Shown here piece by piece: positions 9,424-19,958 of a stretch of DNA of 64,000 nt; the stretch's first letter is position 1; each line of letters opens with the position of its first letter. The stretch spans positions 310,001 through 374,000 of the forward strand of contig FOCD01000002.1 in the NCBI GenBank assembly GCA_900110015.1, read 5' to 3'. Below the pieces are notes generated by a model. That model made no database searches, had not been told where the DNA came from, and worked only from the letters and a program-made list of their open reading frames with translations. Position numbers and translations under genes: made by a program. Origin of the DNA: Terribacillus saccharophilus. GTDB taxonomy: Bacteria; Bacillota; Bacilli; Bacillales; Amphibacillaceae.

Positions 9424-11682
9424 GTGCAAACTTCAGAAATCATTTGGTTAGTCGCTTCCACAGCTGTTCTGCTCGTTCTTTATGGTTTAGCTCGGAAACA
9501 TTTAGCTGCTAAATATTTGCTGCTGGCAGCCTTTTTGGGCATCAACCTCGTTTATTTGATTTGGCGGACTGCATTCACATTGCCAACAGTAGGCATACTC
9601 AGTCTAATACTCGGTATTCTGCTGCTTGTTACCGAATGGGCAGGTTATTTACAATCCATTGTCTTTACTATTCTTTCCTGGAAACCGTTCCAACGGAAAA
9701 CAATTCCGCTTTCGGAATTCCAAGAGCTGCCGACTGTGGATGTGTATATTGCCACCTATAATGAACCTGCTGATCTTTTAAAACGGACAATCGCTGCGAG
9801 TCAGATGATGACCTATCCAAAAGACAAGCTCAAAATTTATGTCTGTGATGACGGCAGACGAGCAGACATCAGGAAGATGACTGAATCTATGGGCGCGTAT
9901 TATCTTGATCGTCCTGACAACAAACACCAAAAAGCTGGAAACCTGAACCACGCCATGACAAAAACAGACGGCGAAATCATCGTTACGATGGATGCAGACA
10001 TGGTGCCGCGCGCTAATTTCCTTGAGCGCACGCTGGGCTACTTTACCGACGAAAAAGTATCATTCATTCAAGCACCTCAAGTGTTTTACAATGCAGATGC
10101 GTTTCAGTACAATCTTTTCTTCGAAGATAATATTACGAATGAACAAGACTTCTTCATGCGCCGTTTGGAAGAAGGTAAAGATCGCTTTAATGCGACGATG
10201 TACGTTGGAAGCAATGCATTGTTCCGTCGCAGTGCATTAGAAGAAATCGGCGGATTCGCAACAGGCGTCATTACCGAAGACATGGCAACAGGTATGCTTC
10301 TTCAAACAAATGGCCAAAAAACCGTTTTCGTTAATGAAACATTAGCTGTTGGATTGTCCCCTGAGACATATGCGGATCTGCTGAAGCAGCGCGACCGCTG
10401 GTGTAGAGGAAATATCCAGGTCATCCGGAAATGGAATCCGTTAACAATCAAAGGTCTTAGCTTCATGCAGCGATTGTTGTATATGGACGGCATTCATTAC
10501 TGGTTCTTCGGTATTTATAAGATGGTGTATTTGCTGGCTCCATTGCTGTTCCTGCTATTCTCCATCTATAGTCTGCAGACTGATTTCACGACACTAGTGA
10601 TGTTCTGGCTGCCAGCGTTCCTATCGTCACAGCTCGCGTTTCGCCGGATGGCAGACAACAAGCGCACTACGATTTGGAGTCATATCTATGAAGTGGCACT
10701 CGCCCCTTACATGGCTGTATCAGTACTTACGGAACTTTTCTTTCGGAAATCGATTAAATTCAACGTTACTCGTAAAGGAATATTGAATAATCGCCGCCAT
10801 TTCCTCTGGCGGACAAGCATGCCATATGTGATTCTGCTTGCCATGAGCATTATCAGTTTGATCATGATAGCTATTGATCTGTTTACACCAATTCAGATTT
10901 ACAATAGTGTCGATATGCTTTATATCAATATTTTCTGGGTGCTGTACAATGCTGTTGCACTCGTCATGGCTTTGATTATATCGGTGGAGCGCCCGCGCTT
11001 CCGAGAAGCAGAGCGCTTTAACGTGACGCTGGAAGCAGAACTACAAGACAGTGTGAACAATAGGAAACACCCAATACGAATCATAGACCTAAGCGAATAT
11101 GGAGCACGTCTGGAACTGCTTGATACGAAAGTTGCTCACCTGCTGTCAGCTGGAAGTACACTGACACTATCTTCAGGTCCTCTACAAGGCTTAAAGCTCC
11201 ACAAACACTGGGTGTCCCAGCAAGGAAAGAGCTACTATGCCGGTGTATCTTTTGAGGATGTCACCCAAGAGCAGTATCGAGCCCTTGTTAAAATCCTGTT
11301 CGTCGATGCACCAGACATTTATTCCAGTCGGGAATATGTAAATTCAACATTATTGAATGCAACTTCCCGCTTCTTCCGGCAAACAAAAGCCGAACCGAAA
11401 CAATCTGAGCGACAAAGCATCAGGGAAACTATCGCGGTACCAGGCATCCTCTATTTTGCGGATAAAGGTAAAGTGGAAACTACTCTAGTCGATTACAGTC
11501 TGAGCGGCTGCCAAGTCGAACTAAGAAAACCGATTAAACCTGGTCAAGTACTGCGTCTGCACGCTGATCACAACAGCTTCCGTGAGAGTGACGTACGGGT
11601 CCAATGGGTACAAAAGCGCGGACGCAAATATTTGGCAGGTTTGAGATTCCTGACAGAGACGGCTGATTCGGATACTGCATGA
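9424..11682 (+). CDS. BcsA-like processive glycosyltransferase with two C-terminal PilZ domains
   Basis: The 752-residue membrane protein has about three N-terminal helices, a GT2 domain and several more helices (residues 345-525). GT2 motifs follow cellulose synthase: YNEP (near 114), CDDGRR, MDADM (189-193), ITEDM (283-287) and QRDRW (322-326). The stretch EEIGGFATGVITEDM closely resembles BcsA. Two PilZ domains follow: the first has RPRFR and DLSEYG (about 525-630), the second RQSIR and DYSLSG (about 655-750). Both keep the RxxxR and (D/N)xSxxG motifs that bind cyclic di-GMP, so activation by c-di-GMP is likely. The product is probably a beta-linked exopolysaccharide, cellulose or similar. 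GTG start; RBS AAGGAAG. It forms an operon with the GH10 gene. Confidence 0.88.
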   Translation: MQTSEIIWLVASTAVLLVLYGLARKHLAAKYLLLAAFLGINLVYLIWRTAFTLPTVGILSLILGILLLVTEWAGYLQSIVFTILSWKPFQRKTIPLSEFQELPTVDVYIATYNEPADLLKRTIAASQMMTYPKDKLKIYVCDDGRRADIRKMTESMGAYYLDRPDNKHQKAGNLNHAMTKTDGEIIVTMDADMVPRANFLERTLGYFTDEKVSFIQAPQVFYNADAFQYNLFFEDNITNEQDFFMRRLEEGKDRFNATMYVGSNALFRRSALEEIGGFATGVITEDMATGMLLQTNGQKTVFVNETLAVGLSPETYADLLKQRDRWCRGNIQVIRKWNPLTIKGLSFMQRLLYMDGIHYWFFGIYKMVYLLAPLLFLLFSIYSLQTDFTTLVMFWLPAFLSSQLAFRRMADNKRTTIWSHIYEVALAPYMAVSVLTELFFRKSIKFNVTRKGILNNRRHFLWRTSMPYVILLAMSIISLIMIAIDLFTPIQIYNSVDMLYINIFWVLYNAVALVMALIISVERPRFREAERFNVTLEAELQDSVNNRKHPIRIIDLSEYGARLELLDTKVAHLLSAGSTLTLSSGPLQGLKLHKHWVSQQGKSYYAGVSFEDVTQEQYRALVKILFVDAPDIYSSREYVNSTLLNATSRFFRQTKAEPKQSERQSIRETIAVPGILYFADKGKVETTLVDYSLSGCQVELRKPIKPGQVLRLHADHNSFRESDVRVQWVQKRGRKYLAGLRFLTETADSDTA

Positions 11683-11728
11683 CATACAATAAAGATGGTT
11701 TTACTAGAATACAATAAATGAATTAAAA

Positions 11729-11765
11729 TACCCCCTCCAATAAGGAGGGGGTATTAATATTGTTT
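11729..11765 (+). terminator. Terminator between the synthase operon and the small minus-strand unit
   Basis: A 12-bp stem (AATACCCCCTCC / GGAGGGGGTATT) with a 5-base loop. T-rich tracts flank it on both sides, so it can end transcription from the synthase operon and from the opposite strand. Confidence 0.8.
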
Positions 11766-11780
11766 AATTAAATGGTTGGT

Positions 11781-11936
11781 TTAGCGGGCTTTAAGGTAGA
11801 AATCTTTCATTTCGTGTTGCTCTTGTCGATAACTTCTTACGTAACCACACTTACAAGAATCAGTAATTGTGTCGATTTTATGCCGCCCTCGCATTTTGCA
11901 TACGAGCTTTTGGAAAAACTGGATACTTACACCCAC
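11781..11936 (-). CDS. Possible small CxC-containing protein, unknown
   Basis: This minus-strand frame encodes up to 51 residues from GTG 11936. The recognisable part is MRGRHKIDTITDSCKCGYVR, followed by a charged tail ending DFYLKAR. The SCKCGY motif is like half a zinc ribbon. A good promoter lies just upstream (11955-11982) and a strong hairpin just downstream, so a transcript is likely. The start is unclear: the predicted leader is only about 12 bases for GTG, and no good RBS precedes GTG or the internal ATG. The unit could instead encode a small RNA or a gene remnant. Confidence 0.3.
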   Translation of the reverse strand: MGVSIQFFQKLVCKMRGRHKIDTITDSCKCGYVRSYRQEQHEMKDFYLKAR

Positions 11937-11954
11937 TTTCTAGTATATGGTAAT

Positions 11955-11982
11955 ATTATACGCTTTTTGTCCTGCTTTTCAA
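11955..11982 (-). promoter_or_regulatory. SigA-type promoter, minus strand
   Basis: On the minus strand TTGAAA (11982-11977), a 16-base spacer and TATAAT (11960-11955). It points towards the small ORF at 11936-11781 and the hairpin at 11757. Confidence 0.55.
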
Positions 11983-12242
11983 GTGAAACACCACAACTTT
12001 AGTAATGTTTAAAAATCAAACAGTAAAATCAGATAGTATTTATTTGTCTAACGACCCCAATAAATATTCGCAGACTATATAACCTTTATGTATTATTTTT
12101 AATGAAAAGAAACTTGTGTTCAGCGTTTACATATAGTGATTATGTCTTATTGTTTATGCTTATCAGAAGGTTGTGAAAGAGAATTGCATTACCATGGGAC
12201 TACCTTAATCACGCCTATTTTTCATTCGTTTGTATAAATAAA
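11983..12242. other. Non-coding stretch, nothing recognised
   Basis: The sequence is AT-rich with no ORF with a plausible RBS, no strong hairpin and no repeat that I can see. It lies between two terminators. Confidence 0.5.
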
Positions 12243-12279
12243 AAAAGGGAGCAGAAGTTTTTGACTACTGCTCCCTTTT
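12243..12279 (-). terminator. Terminator of the wapA-immunity operon
   Basis: A 12-bp perfect stem (AAAAGGGAGCAG / CTGCTCCCTTTT) with a 13-base loop, followed on the minus strand by TTTTTTTATT. It sits 13 bases after the immunity gene stop. Confidence 0.85.
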
Positions 12280-12292
12280 AGCACAAGCTTAG

Positions 12293-12706
12293 TTAGGGTA
12301 TTGTATATTGTTCTTCATTGATTTCCAATGAATGAGATTCGATTAAAATTAATGTATTGTATATTTCCAAAAAGAATGTTGAATTAGAATAATAATCATC
12401 AAATAAGCTGTTAGAAGAAGAGATTCTTTGAAGTCCTATTCCTTCTTTAATAAATCCTATGGAAGATAGCTCCCAGAATTCAACATCGGATACAAGCTCA
12501 TAATCTAATCTACTATCTCCTGGTCCATTGTTAATATAAAAAGATGATATGTTTTTAAATGTTATGTTGTAAACTTGTTCAACACTATTATCTAATACAT
12601 TTATAACTACGTTTAAAGATTTCCGGAAAAAGTCGTAGTTAAATACTACAATTTCTCCTCCACCATCTAAATAATTAAATATGTTTAACAGCTTTCCTTG
12701 ATTCAT
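12293..12706 (-). CDS. Candidate immunity protein of the RHS/WapA toxin
   Basis: The 137-residue acidic protein starts MNQGKLLNIFNYLDGGGE and has no signal peptide or membrane segment. It begins 18 bases after the stop of the wapA-type gene and is the last gene before a terminator. That position is where WapI and other polymorphic-toxin immunity genes sit, so neutralising the WapA C-terminal toxin in the cytoplasm is the likely role. I do not recognise the sequence family; the function rests on position, size and acidity against a very basic toxin domain. RBS GAAGGGAAG precedes the ATG. Confidence 0.65.
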   Translation of the reverse strand: MNQGKLLNIFNYLDGGGEIVVFNYDFFRKSLNVVINVLDNSVEQVYNITFKNISSFYINNGPGDSRLDYELVSDVEFWELSSIGFIKEGIGLQRISSSNSLFDDYYSNSTFFLEIYNTLILIESHSLEINEEQYTIP

Positions 12707-12724
12707 AATATCTTCCCTTCAGTT

Positions 12725-15700
12725 CTATTTTCTAATTATTCTATTAATCTTTTTGTGTGAGTTCCACTTTAGATTAATATGTGTACGAGCCCTATCGCTG
12801 GAATAATTTCCGTATCTATCCATTGATCCTTTTTTGTTATGTGCTACACGATAATAGTTTTTATTTCTACCACCAGAACCTTTTTTCATGACTCTCACTG
12901 TATGTTTTTTTGTAGTTACTTTCCATCCATTATTATTCTTAGCACGTTTAATTGAACCATTATTGCTCTTTGCTACTTTTCTAGCAGTACGATAGGTTCG
13001 CGATACTTTACCTGCTTTGTATGAACTATAAAGGATCTTGCCTCCTCTAAACGCTGGTCCTCCTAACGAACCGATAGCTGCTCCACCCAGTGTCGATCCT
13101 ACTAATCGCCACCCTTTCTTTCCTCTAGATTTCGCTGATTTATAAGAAGACACTCCACCAATAACAGCTCCAGCAGCCATCCATATCCAGTGACCATCAG
13201 GATCTACAAATTTTACTGGATTGTTATTTGCATATGAATAACCATTTTGAGTCAAGATATCATCATCATCACCTGGATCAGGATCAGCAGATAAAAATAC
13301 ACCTTGAATTGGATTATAATACCTTGCAATTAAATAATACATTCCAGTTTCGACATCATATTGATACCCAGCATAACGATAGGAGTTATCTTTAACTTCT
13401 GGCGTTTCTTCTGCTTTAATCGTATTTCCCCATGCATCATATGAATATGCTGCAACCTGCTCACCCTTTTGATTTGTTATACTAATAACGTCACCATGAG
13501 CATTATAATGATAAAAGTATTTAAGGCTACCTTTTTTATAAGAGACAAGTTCACCATTTTCTGAGTACGTATAACTCTTTGTCACTACCTCATTGCTATC
13601 TGTTTCATACAAAACATTGAGACTATCACCATCATAATGATAGTTGGTAATTGAACCATTTAAGACTTTTTGCATTCTCCGGTCGTCTTCGTCATAACTG
13701 TAAGTCACAAAAGGTTTATTTTCTCCATTTTTTGTAATAGATATAAGTTGATCAGCTTCATTCCATTGGTAATTGTACTTTACATCACTTGTACGATTAC
13801 CATTCTCGTCGTATTTAATTGAGTCACCATCGTATTGTGTAAGTTGATTATAATTATTGAAATTAGCTTCAAGCACTTTCGAAATGCCATTTTCAATAAT
13901 TTCTACCTTAACTCTATTACCAAACCCATCATATGTGTATTGTTTAACTGTACCATCAACTAATTCCTCTTCAATGAGTTGATCCAATTCACCATATTTA
14001 TAAGTTGTATTTTTACCATCAGCAAATGCAATTCCGGAGCGATTTCCGTTTGCATCGTAAGTGATTGTTTCTTCTAGCATATTAATACCTGAACTTGTAC
14101 CGCTAGCTAGGTGAGTGACTAAACCAGTCCCATCATAGTTATATGTTGTTCCTGCTCCATTAGCTGAAATAAAGGTTTTTACATTTCCTTTTTCGTCATA
14201 ATCAAATCGATAAGTGCCATCTCCATCGTTCATGGAGATATTTTGATCGAGTTTGTTATAAGAGAAAACATTTGTTTGTTCAAATGTATTATCTCTGAAA
14301 GTGAATTCTTGGAGTTTATCCGACGTTTCGGAATATTTCCAAGATTGAATGCCATTTCCGACTTCTTGTTTTATTACACGGTCTTTCTTATCATAGGTAC
14401 TTTTCTTTGTAACATTATCTTTTACATACTTAACCGATGTTTCATTGCCATTTTTATCATATGTGAATTGATATGCTAATGAACCATTATAGCTCTTGCT
14501 ACTTATGCGATCTGTACCATCATAAGTTAATTCAATATTATCTCCTTTTGGAGTAATAGTTTTGATTAGATTACTATTTGCATCATAAGAATTTGCCGTA
14601 ACATCACCAAATGGCCCAACTGTTTTTACTAATTTCCCTGCTACGTCATACTCATAAGAAAATTTCTGCGCTGATCCAGCAGAGCTAACAATAGACTTAG
14701 ATAGCATATTCCCATTCTTATCATATGAATAATCAACTGAAGTACCATTCTCTAACGTAAGCTTAGTTAATTGATTTAGTTTATCATAGACAAAACTTCT
14801 CTTATTGCCTAAAGAATCTGTGCTGCTGGTTTTATTACCGTAGGTATCATAAGTAGCAGAACTTATATTACCAATTTCATCTTCTGATTTAATACCATAG
14901 TTACCTTGGCTATCGTACGTGTTCTTAGTGACAACAGCGCCTTCTAACAAACGAATGTCATCAAACCAGACCGTACCTTGTCCCTGAAATACAGCAGAAA
15001 CTTCGATCTTATTGATCGGCTTACTTTTATTGATTTTAACAGCTGCTCTATTCCAATCTTGTGTACCTGTTGGGAAGTTAGCTGTAAATTCTCCTGTTGT
15101 ATTATCTGCATAGGTCACTTTTGCTTTTATTGCATAAGATTTTACAGAAGATACACTATTACTCTTACTAATACCTGTTAAAGTGATATCAAATGCACTG
15201 TCACTAGTTGATTGTCCTAGGACTACAGTTTGCTTGTATGAACTTGCTGCTTGGCTGCTTGTCTTAGTCATTTTCAAAGCAGATTTATCAGCAAAACCAG
15301 TACTATCTAATGACTCTCCTGTGCCAGAAGTCCCATTCCAGACTGTATTAGCCTTAAAACTAGAATTCTCAATAGGATTAAAGGAAGAAGAAACTTCTGC
15401 TTTCTCCACCTGTAGTTTGTCGAACCATGCTGTTCCATGTGCACTGTTATTTCGATGGTCGACTTCAGCGTACAATCGAATCTTAGCAGTGTTATCCGGT
15501 GTCTTGAATGTTAACTGTCGTTCTGTCCAATTTTGTTTTCCTGTTATCTGACCATAGCGGTTATCAGTCCATCCAATACGTTTTCCATTAGAGTCAATGA
15601 ATTCAACATTTAGGAATGCATTTGCTTGGTTTAGATCTGATTTAATTGCGGCACTGAATGTGTAAGTAGCATTAGGATCAGCGTCAATCGTCTGCGTTCC

Positions 15701-18700
15701 TGCATTGTATCCCATTTCACCGGCAGTGGAGAGCGATTTAACAGTTACTTTTAGAGAATTTACACCAGCTATTTTCCCAGGAGAAGTTTTTTCCGTACTT
15801 ATAGTTCCCTCAGATTTAGCGTTCTTAAGTAATGACCAGTTATTCGTGCCATTTTCGATACTTCCATTAGAAAGTAAATTTTCTGCCGTCCCAAGACTAT
15901 AACTTTCTTCAACTACATTTCCATTTGTATCATATTTCGCTACTGAAGCAGTTTTTCCGTTCTGATCTGTTTCTGATACTGCATCTAACCCATCATAAGC
16001 AACTGTTACTTCATCACCTTCCGTATCAATAACGGATGTGACATCATTATTCTTGTTATAGGAGTATGATTCTGTACCATAGCTATCTTTTGCAGTTACT
16101 ATGTTACCATCTTTGTCGTATTCATATTGTTCGGTAGGCGTACCTGATCCGATATCATTTGGATCAGTTGCTTCAATTAAGTTGTTACCCTCGTACTTAT
16201 AATTTGTTGTCAGCTTAAGTCCATCAACATCCTCGATATACTGAATGGGGTTGCCCGCTTCATTATAGGTATAGCTTAATTTTCTACCATTAGGTTGCGT
16301 AATTAGTACGTTCCTTTTTGCATTGTAAGCTATTGTGTATTTTTCTTTTCTAGGATTCTGTGCTTCTGTTAACTTATTATTTTCGTAAACAAAAGTATTA
16401 ATAACCGGCTTATTGTCTGTATGTGTTGGTTCCGTAACTGAAACAAGCTTTTTGTTACTATCATAACTGTAGTTTGTTACAGCACCATCAACATCTGTGA
16501 AGGAAGTCAAATTTCCACTTGTATAGCTATAGCTTATTTTTTTCGAATCCGGTGCTAAGATATTTTTCACAGTACCATCTGCGTTGTACTCTAGTGTTAG
16601 TTTTCTGCCTGATGCATCAGTTATAGATGTCAACAAGTTATCAGTATAAGCATAAGAGGTTGAATTATTGTGACCATCTATGATCTTTGATAATTTACCA
16701 TTTGATTTGTTAAAATAAGCTTTTGTTTGATCCTTGGTTGTTAGAATAAAATCGTTATCTTTATCTTCTAATTCTAAATAAACTCCTGTAGGTGGTTTAT
16801 AACTACCATCGGACTGTTTGGTAAATATATGCAGCGTACTATCATCATCAGTAAATAAGACTTGATTACCTGCTGATTTAATTGACATTTCAGCATCTGA
16901 ATGCCACCCGAAACCAAACATACCCGTACTTGGAGATAAACTATTGTAAGTACGAGAAATCCCCAGACCCGGTCCACGTCCATCGATAGAAATATCATCT
17001 TCAGAAAGAATGAAATTACCAGTGGCAGCGTTCACTTTTCCATATGGAACATCAAGAATACTCCAATAATCTTCTTCACCATAAAACTCTGCCGGTGTTC
17101 CAATAGAAGGCTTGAATTCACTAGAAGTTACTGTCTCTCCATCTTCATCATAAGCACTTAGTTTAATATAATAATTTTTCGCTTTGGGACTATTGCTTCC
17201 GGCATTTGTATAAACAGGTGAAGGATCTACAGCAAACTCTGCTCCTTTTCCATCAGTATGCAAGGCAGATTTACCTGCATCAATCTCGGCCTGCGTTGGC
17301 CAAATTCCTTTACCTTGTGTTGTCCACTGATCAACGTCTCCGACATCAAAACTAGTAAAAGTCTTACCGTTCGAAATCCAAATCTTGTATCCTGTTGCTC
17401 CTTCAACAGCATCCCAATCCATCATGATGTAACCAGAATTATCACTCTTCAAGTTGGTATATGCGATGCCATTGGGAGTTTTAGGTTTTGCTAAATCAGG
17501 AATATAAGCTAAGTTATTTGAAGAAAGTATAGTTTCTCCCTGATCATTATAAGCTTGTATTTTAAAATTATAATCTGTCGAATCTGGGTACTTACCGCCC
17601 GAATTTTTATAAACAGGAGAAGGGTCGATTGGTAATTCAGCACCACTATTATCAGCAAGGTGTGTTTTATATCTTCCAGCTTTTATTTCTGCAGCTGTTG
17701 GCCAAATTTTCTTCCCCTTGGTGCTAAAACTAGTAACATTACCAATATCGATAACTTCATTTTCTTTCCCGTTGTAAAGATACAATTTATATCCTTTAGC
17801 GCCACTTACAGCGCTCCAACTTAAATCGATGTAACCAGTCCCATTACCATTGCTATACGACTTACGAGAAAGCTTAGGTTTTACCATGTTTGGAACATAT
17901 GCTTTATGTTCAGCAGAAAGGCCACTTTCTCCTTGAGAAAATACTGCACTAACTTTAAATGAATAGTTTTTTCCAGCAGTACTATTTCCCGCGTTTCGAT
18001 ATACAGATGTTGGATCAACCGCCAACTCTGATCCTTTCCCATCTGTGTGCAGTGCGAATTTTCCTGCGCTAATTTCAGCTGCAGTTGGCCATATTTTTTT
18101 TCCTTCTGTTTTCCATGATGTAACATTGCCCACATCAAATGATTCGTATGATTTTCCGTTATAAATCCATATCTTATATCCTGTAGCGCCAGTTACTTTA
18201 TTCCAAGATAAATTGACATGACCCGTTCCATCTCCATTGGTATATGTTTTTGAAGTTGGTGCACTAGGGCTTGGAATGGTATACGTGATACTAAGATAAG
18301 GTTTATTGCTCGAGTTTGAAGTAGAGGTGATTTTTTTCCAATACTCTTTGCCATTTCCGTTTGTGTGTAATTTAAATCCGTAATTCGCTTTTGAGCCATT
18401 AACCCACGATTTAACAGCATCTGTCACATTAAAAGTTGCTACTTTTCCTCTTCCAACATCTACTTTTCCAATGTTAGTAGATGCTGGTTTGTTGTTCCAT
18501 GTTAGAGATCCAGGAGCCCAAGAACTGTTAACAGTATCTAACCAAAGACCATTTGGAGAATCGGCATAGTAGGCATGCGCAACATGAACTTTCAGAGATG
18601 CACTAGTAACATTCATGTTTTTAACTGCATTTAGATTTGGTTGCAAGTAGCCATATGTAGTACCTGTAGAACCATCGTAATAACCAGCTTTTAATACATA

Positions 18701-19678
18701 GGCATTTTGAGCAGATTCCCATTTGCTTGCAGCAGTACTGTAATTTGTAGTAGGGTATGCGCTCATTACAAATGCATCTGAAGACATATTAATAGAAGTT
18801 GTTGGATCAATATATATTGGATATTTGCGCTCTTTGGACTTTAGCCACTCGGGATCAGCACTAACTTGTAAGGTGTAACCATTTTCAGTCCGATTCAACT
18901 CATAAGTAACTGCTTCAGAACGAGTAGCTTCGCCTTTTTTATCATCTATATTTGAATCAGACATAAATGGTCGTGGTAAAGTAAATATTATGTTTTTATC
19001 TTTATCTACAAATTCAATAGATTGATCCTTCTGAATTTCTGCATCAAGCTCAGTGTTAATTTCGTAGTTAAAGATATGAAAACCGTTGTACTTATGGAGA
19101 ACAATATCTTCTTTTACTTTGTCATTGAAAGTGATATTACGTAAGTCAGTATCGGGTTAGACGTTTTTATGGATAATCTCATTGTCTGATACCTGTGCGT
19201 TAGCTTGCAAAGGATTAACCTCTGTACCATCTTCTTTAACGGCATTAAGCAATTTCATAGTTACGGGGTAATTGTCTACAGTGAATGTCGCATATTCACC
19301 ATCACTCATTTTGGCGTTAAAAGACGACTCTAGTGTTGTATTCTCTGTCTCAACTGTTTGTTCGTCAGTATAATCCAGATCAGTTGAGATTTCCTCCCAT
19401 TCTTCGTTCTTACTTTCTATATGAATAGGTTCAAAGTATACATCCTCCGTGTATACACCATCCCCTTCATAAAATACTTTGGTATTTTCTGTTCTTTCTT
19501 CAACAATTTCACCTTCGGGTAATACATCATCAGTGATTATTGAGTTAGATTCTAGATTCTTGTTCTTTTGCTTATCGTCTCCAGACTCAGCAAAAATTTG
19601 TACAGGTGCGATAGAAAAAACTAGTGTTACAATAAGAAGCCAAACAAGAATTTTTTGCTGCACTTTCTTATCAATCAT
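12725..19678 (-). pseudogene. wapA: WapA-type cell-wall-associated RHS toxin, interrupted by one in-frame TAA
   Basis: From ATG 19678 the frame reads a signal peptide (QQKILVWLLIVTLVFS...AES), a WapA N-domain, then TAA at 19159-19157, and continues in the same frame to 12725. Total length is 2317 residues counting the stop position, against about 2334 for Bacillus subtilis WapA. After the stop, a DNRLRE-type domain, three cell-wall repeats of about 120 residues (near 18260-17100, each with GYKIWISNG-like and IWPTAAEI motifs), many YD/RHS repeats (16700-13500) and the core ending VDPDGH follow. The C-terminal 130 residues are very basic (GRNKNYYRVAHNKKGSMDR) and are the probable toxin; WapA toxins known from B. 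subtilis are tRNases. As written only 173 residues would be made from the normal start. The 2079 residues from ATG 18964 remain open but lack a signal peptide. Confidence 0.85.
19157..19159 (-). other. In-frame nonsense codon in wapA
   Basis: The reading is ...NEIIHKNV-stop-PDTDLRNITFND. In Bacillus subtilis WapA, as I recall it, the matching stretch is NEIVYPDVFPNIDLQTFTFNE, so the stop replaces an aromatic residue. A Tyr codon (TAT or TAC) to TAA is a single-base change. No frameshift is involved: 19678 and 18964 are in the same frame. Confidence 0.85.
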
Positions 19679-19717
19679 TCTCTCTGTTCCTACTCTCATA
19701 GTTTCGTTTACACACAC

Positions 19718-19746
19718 ATTACATTTTTGTAACATTTATGTAACAA
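19718..19746 (-). promoter_or_regulatory. wapA promoter overlapped by a WalR/PhoP-type direct repeat
   Basis: On the minus strand TTGTTA (19746-19741), a 17-base spacer and TGTAAT (19723-19718). On the plus strand TGTAAC-ATTTA-TGTAAC occupies 19728-19744, a perfect fit to the WalR box TGTWAH-N5-TGTWAH, and lies over the -35 and spacer. A site in that position should repress. The regulator assignment is inference, since PhoP and WalR half-sites are similar. Confidence 0.55.
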
Positions 19747-19849
19747 ACTTAATAATAGTTTGTGGCAGAGATTTCCACAAGCATTTATTTTCGACAATAA
19801 ACGACTCACAACTAATGAGTATAAATACCTATACAACTAATATATTACT

Positions 19850-19896
19850 TTTAAAAATAAAAATAACCAAGCTACCATTTGATTAGTAACTTGGTT
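19850..19896 (-). terminator. Terminator of the 220-residue protein gene
   Basis: An 11-bp stem with one mismatch (AACCAAGTTAC / GTAGCTTGGTT on the minus strand), followed by TATTTTTATTTTT. It sits about 60 bases after the stop at 19959. Confidence 0.7.
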
Positions 19897-19958
19897 CATC
19901 AGATTAGTATTTCTTGTATTTAATGCATCTCTTTTTATTTTAAATGATGCTTTCCTTA

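Noticed and set aside
11772-12002. Plus-strand open frame of 76 codons
   Set aside because: No RBS, odd composition, and it lies opposite a better supported minus-strand promoter and ORF.
17100-18260. Repeat array as a mobile or CRISPR element
   Set aside because: The three units of about 380 bases are diverged in-frame protein repeats of the WapA wall-binding region.
18964-19678. Frameshift or two separate genes at the wapA 5' end
   Set aside because: Both parts are in the same frame and the sequence between them (19156-18965) reads as WapA, so a single nonsense codon explains it.
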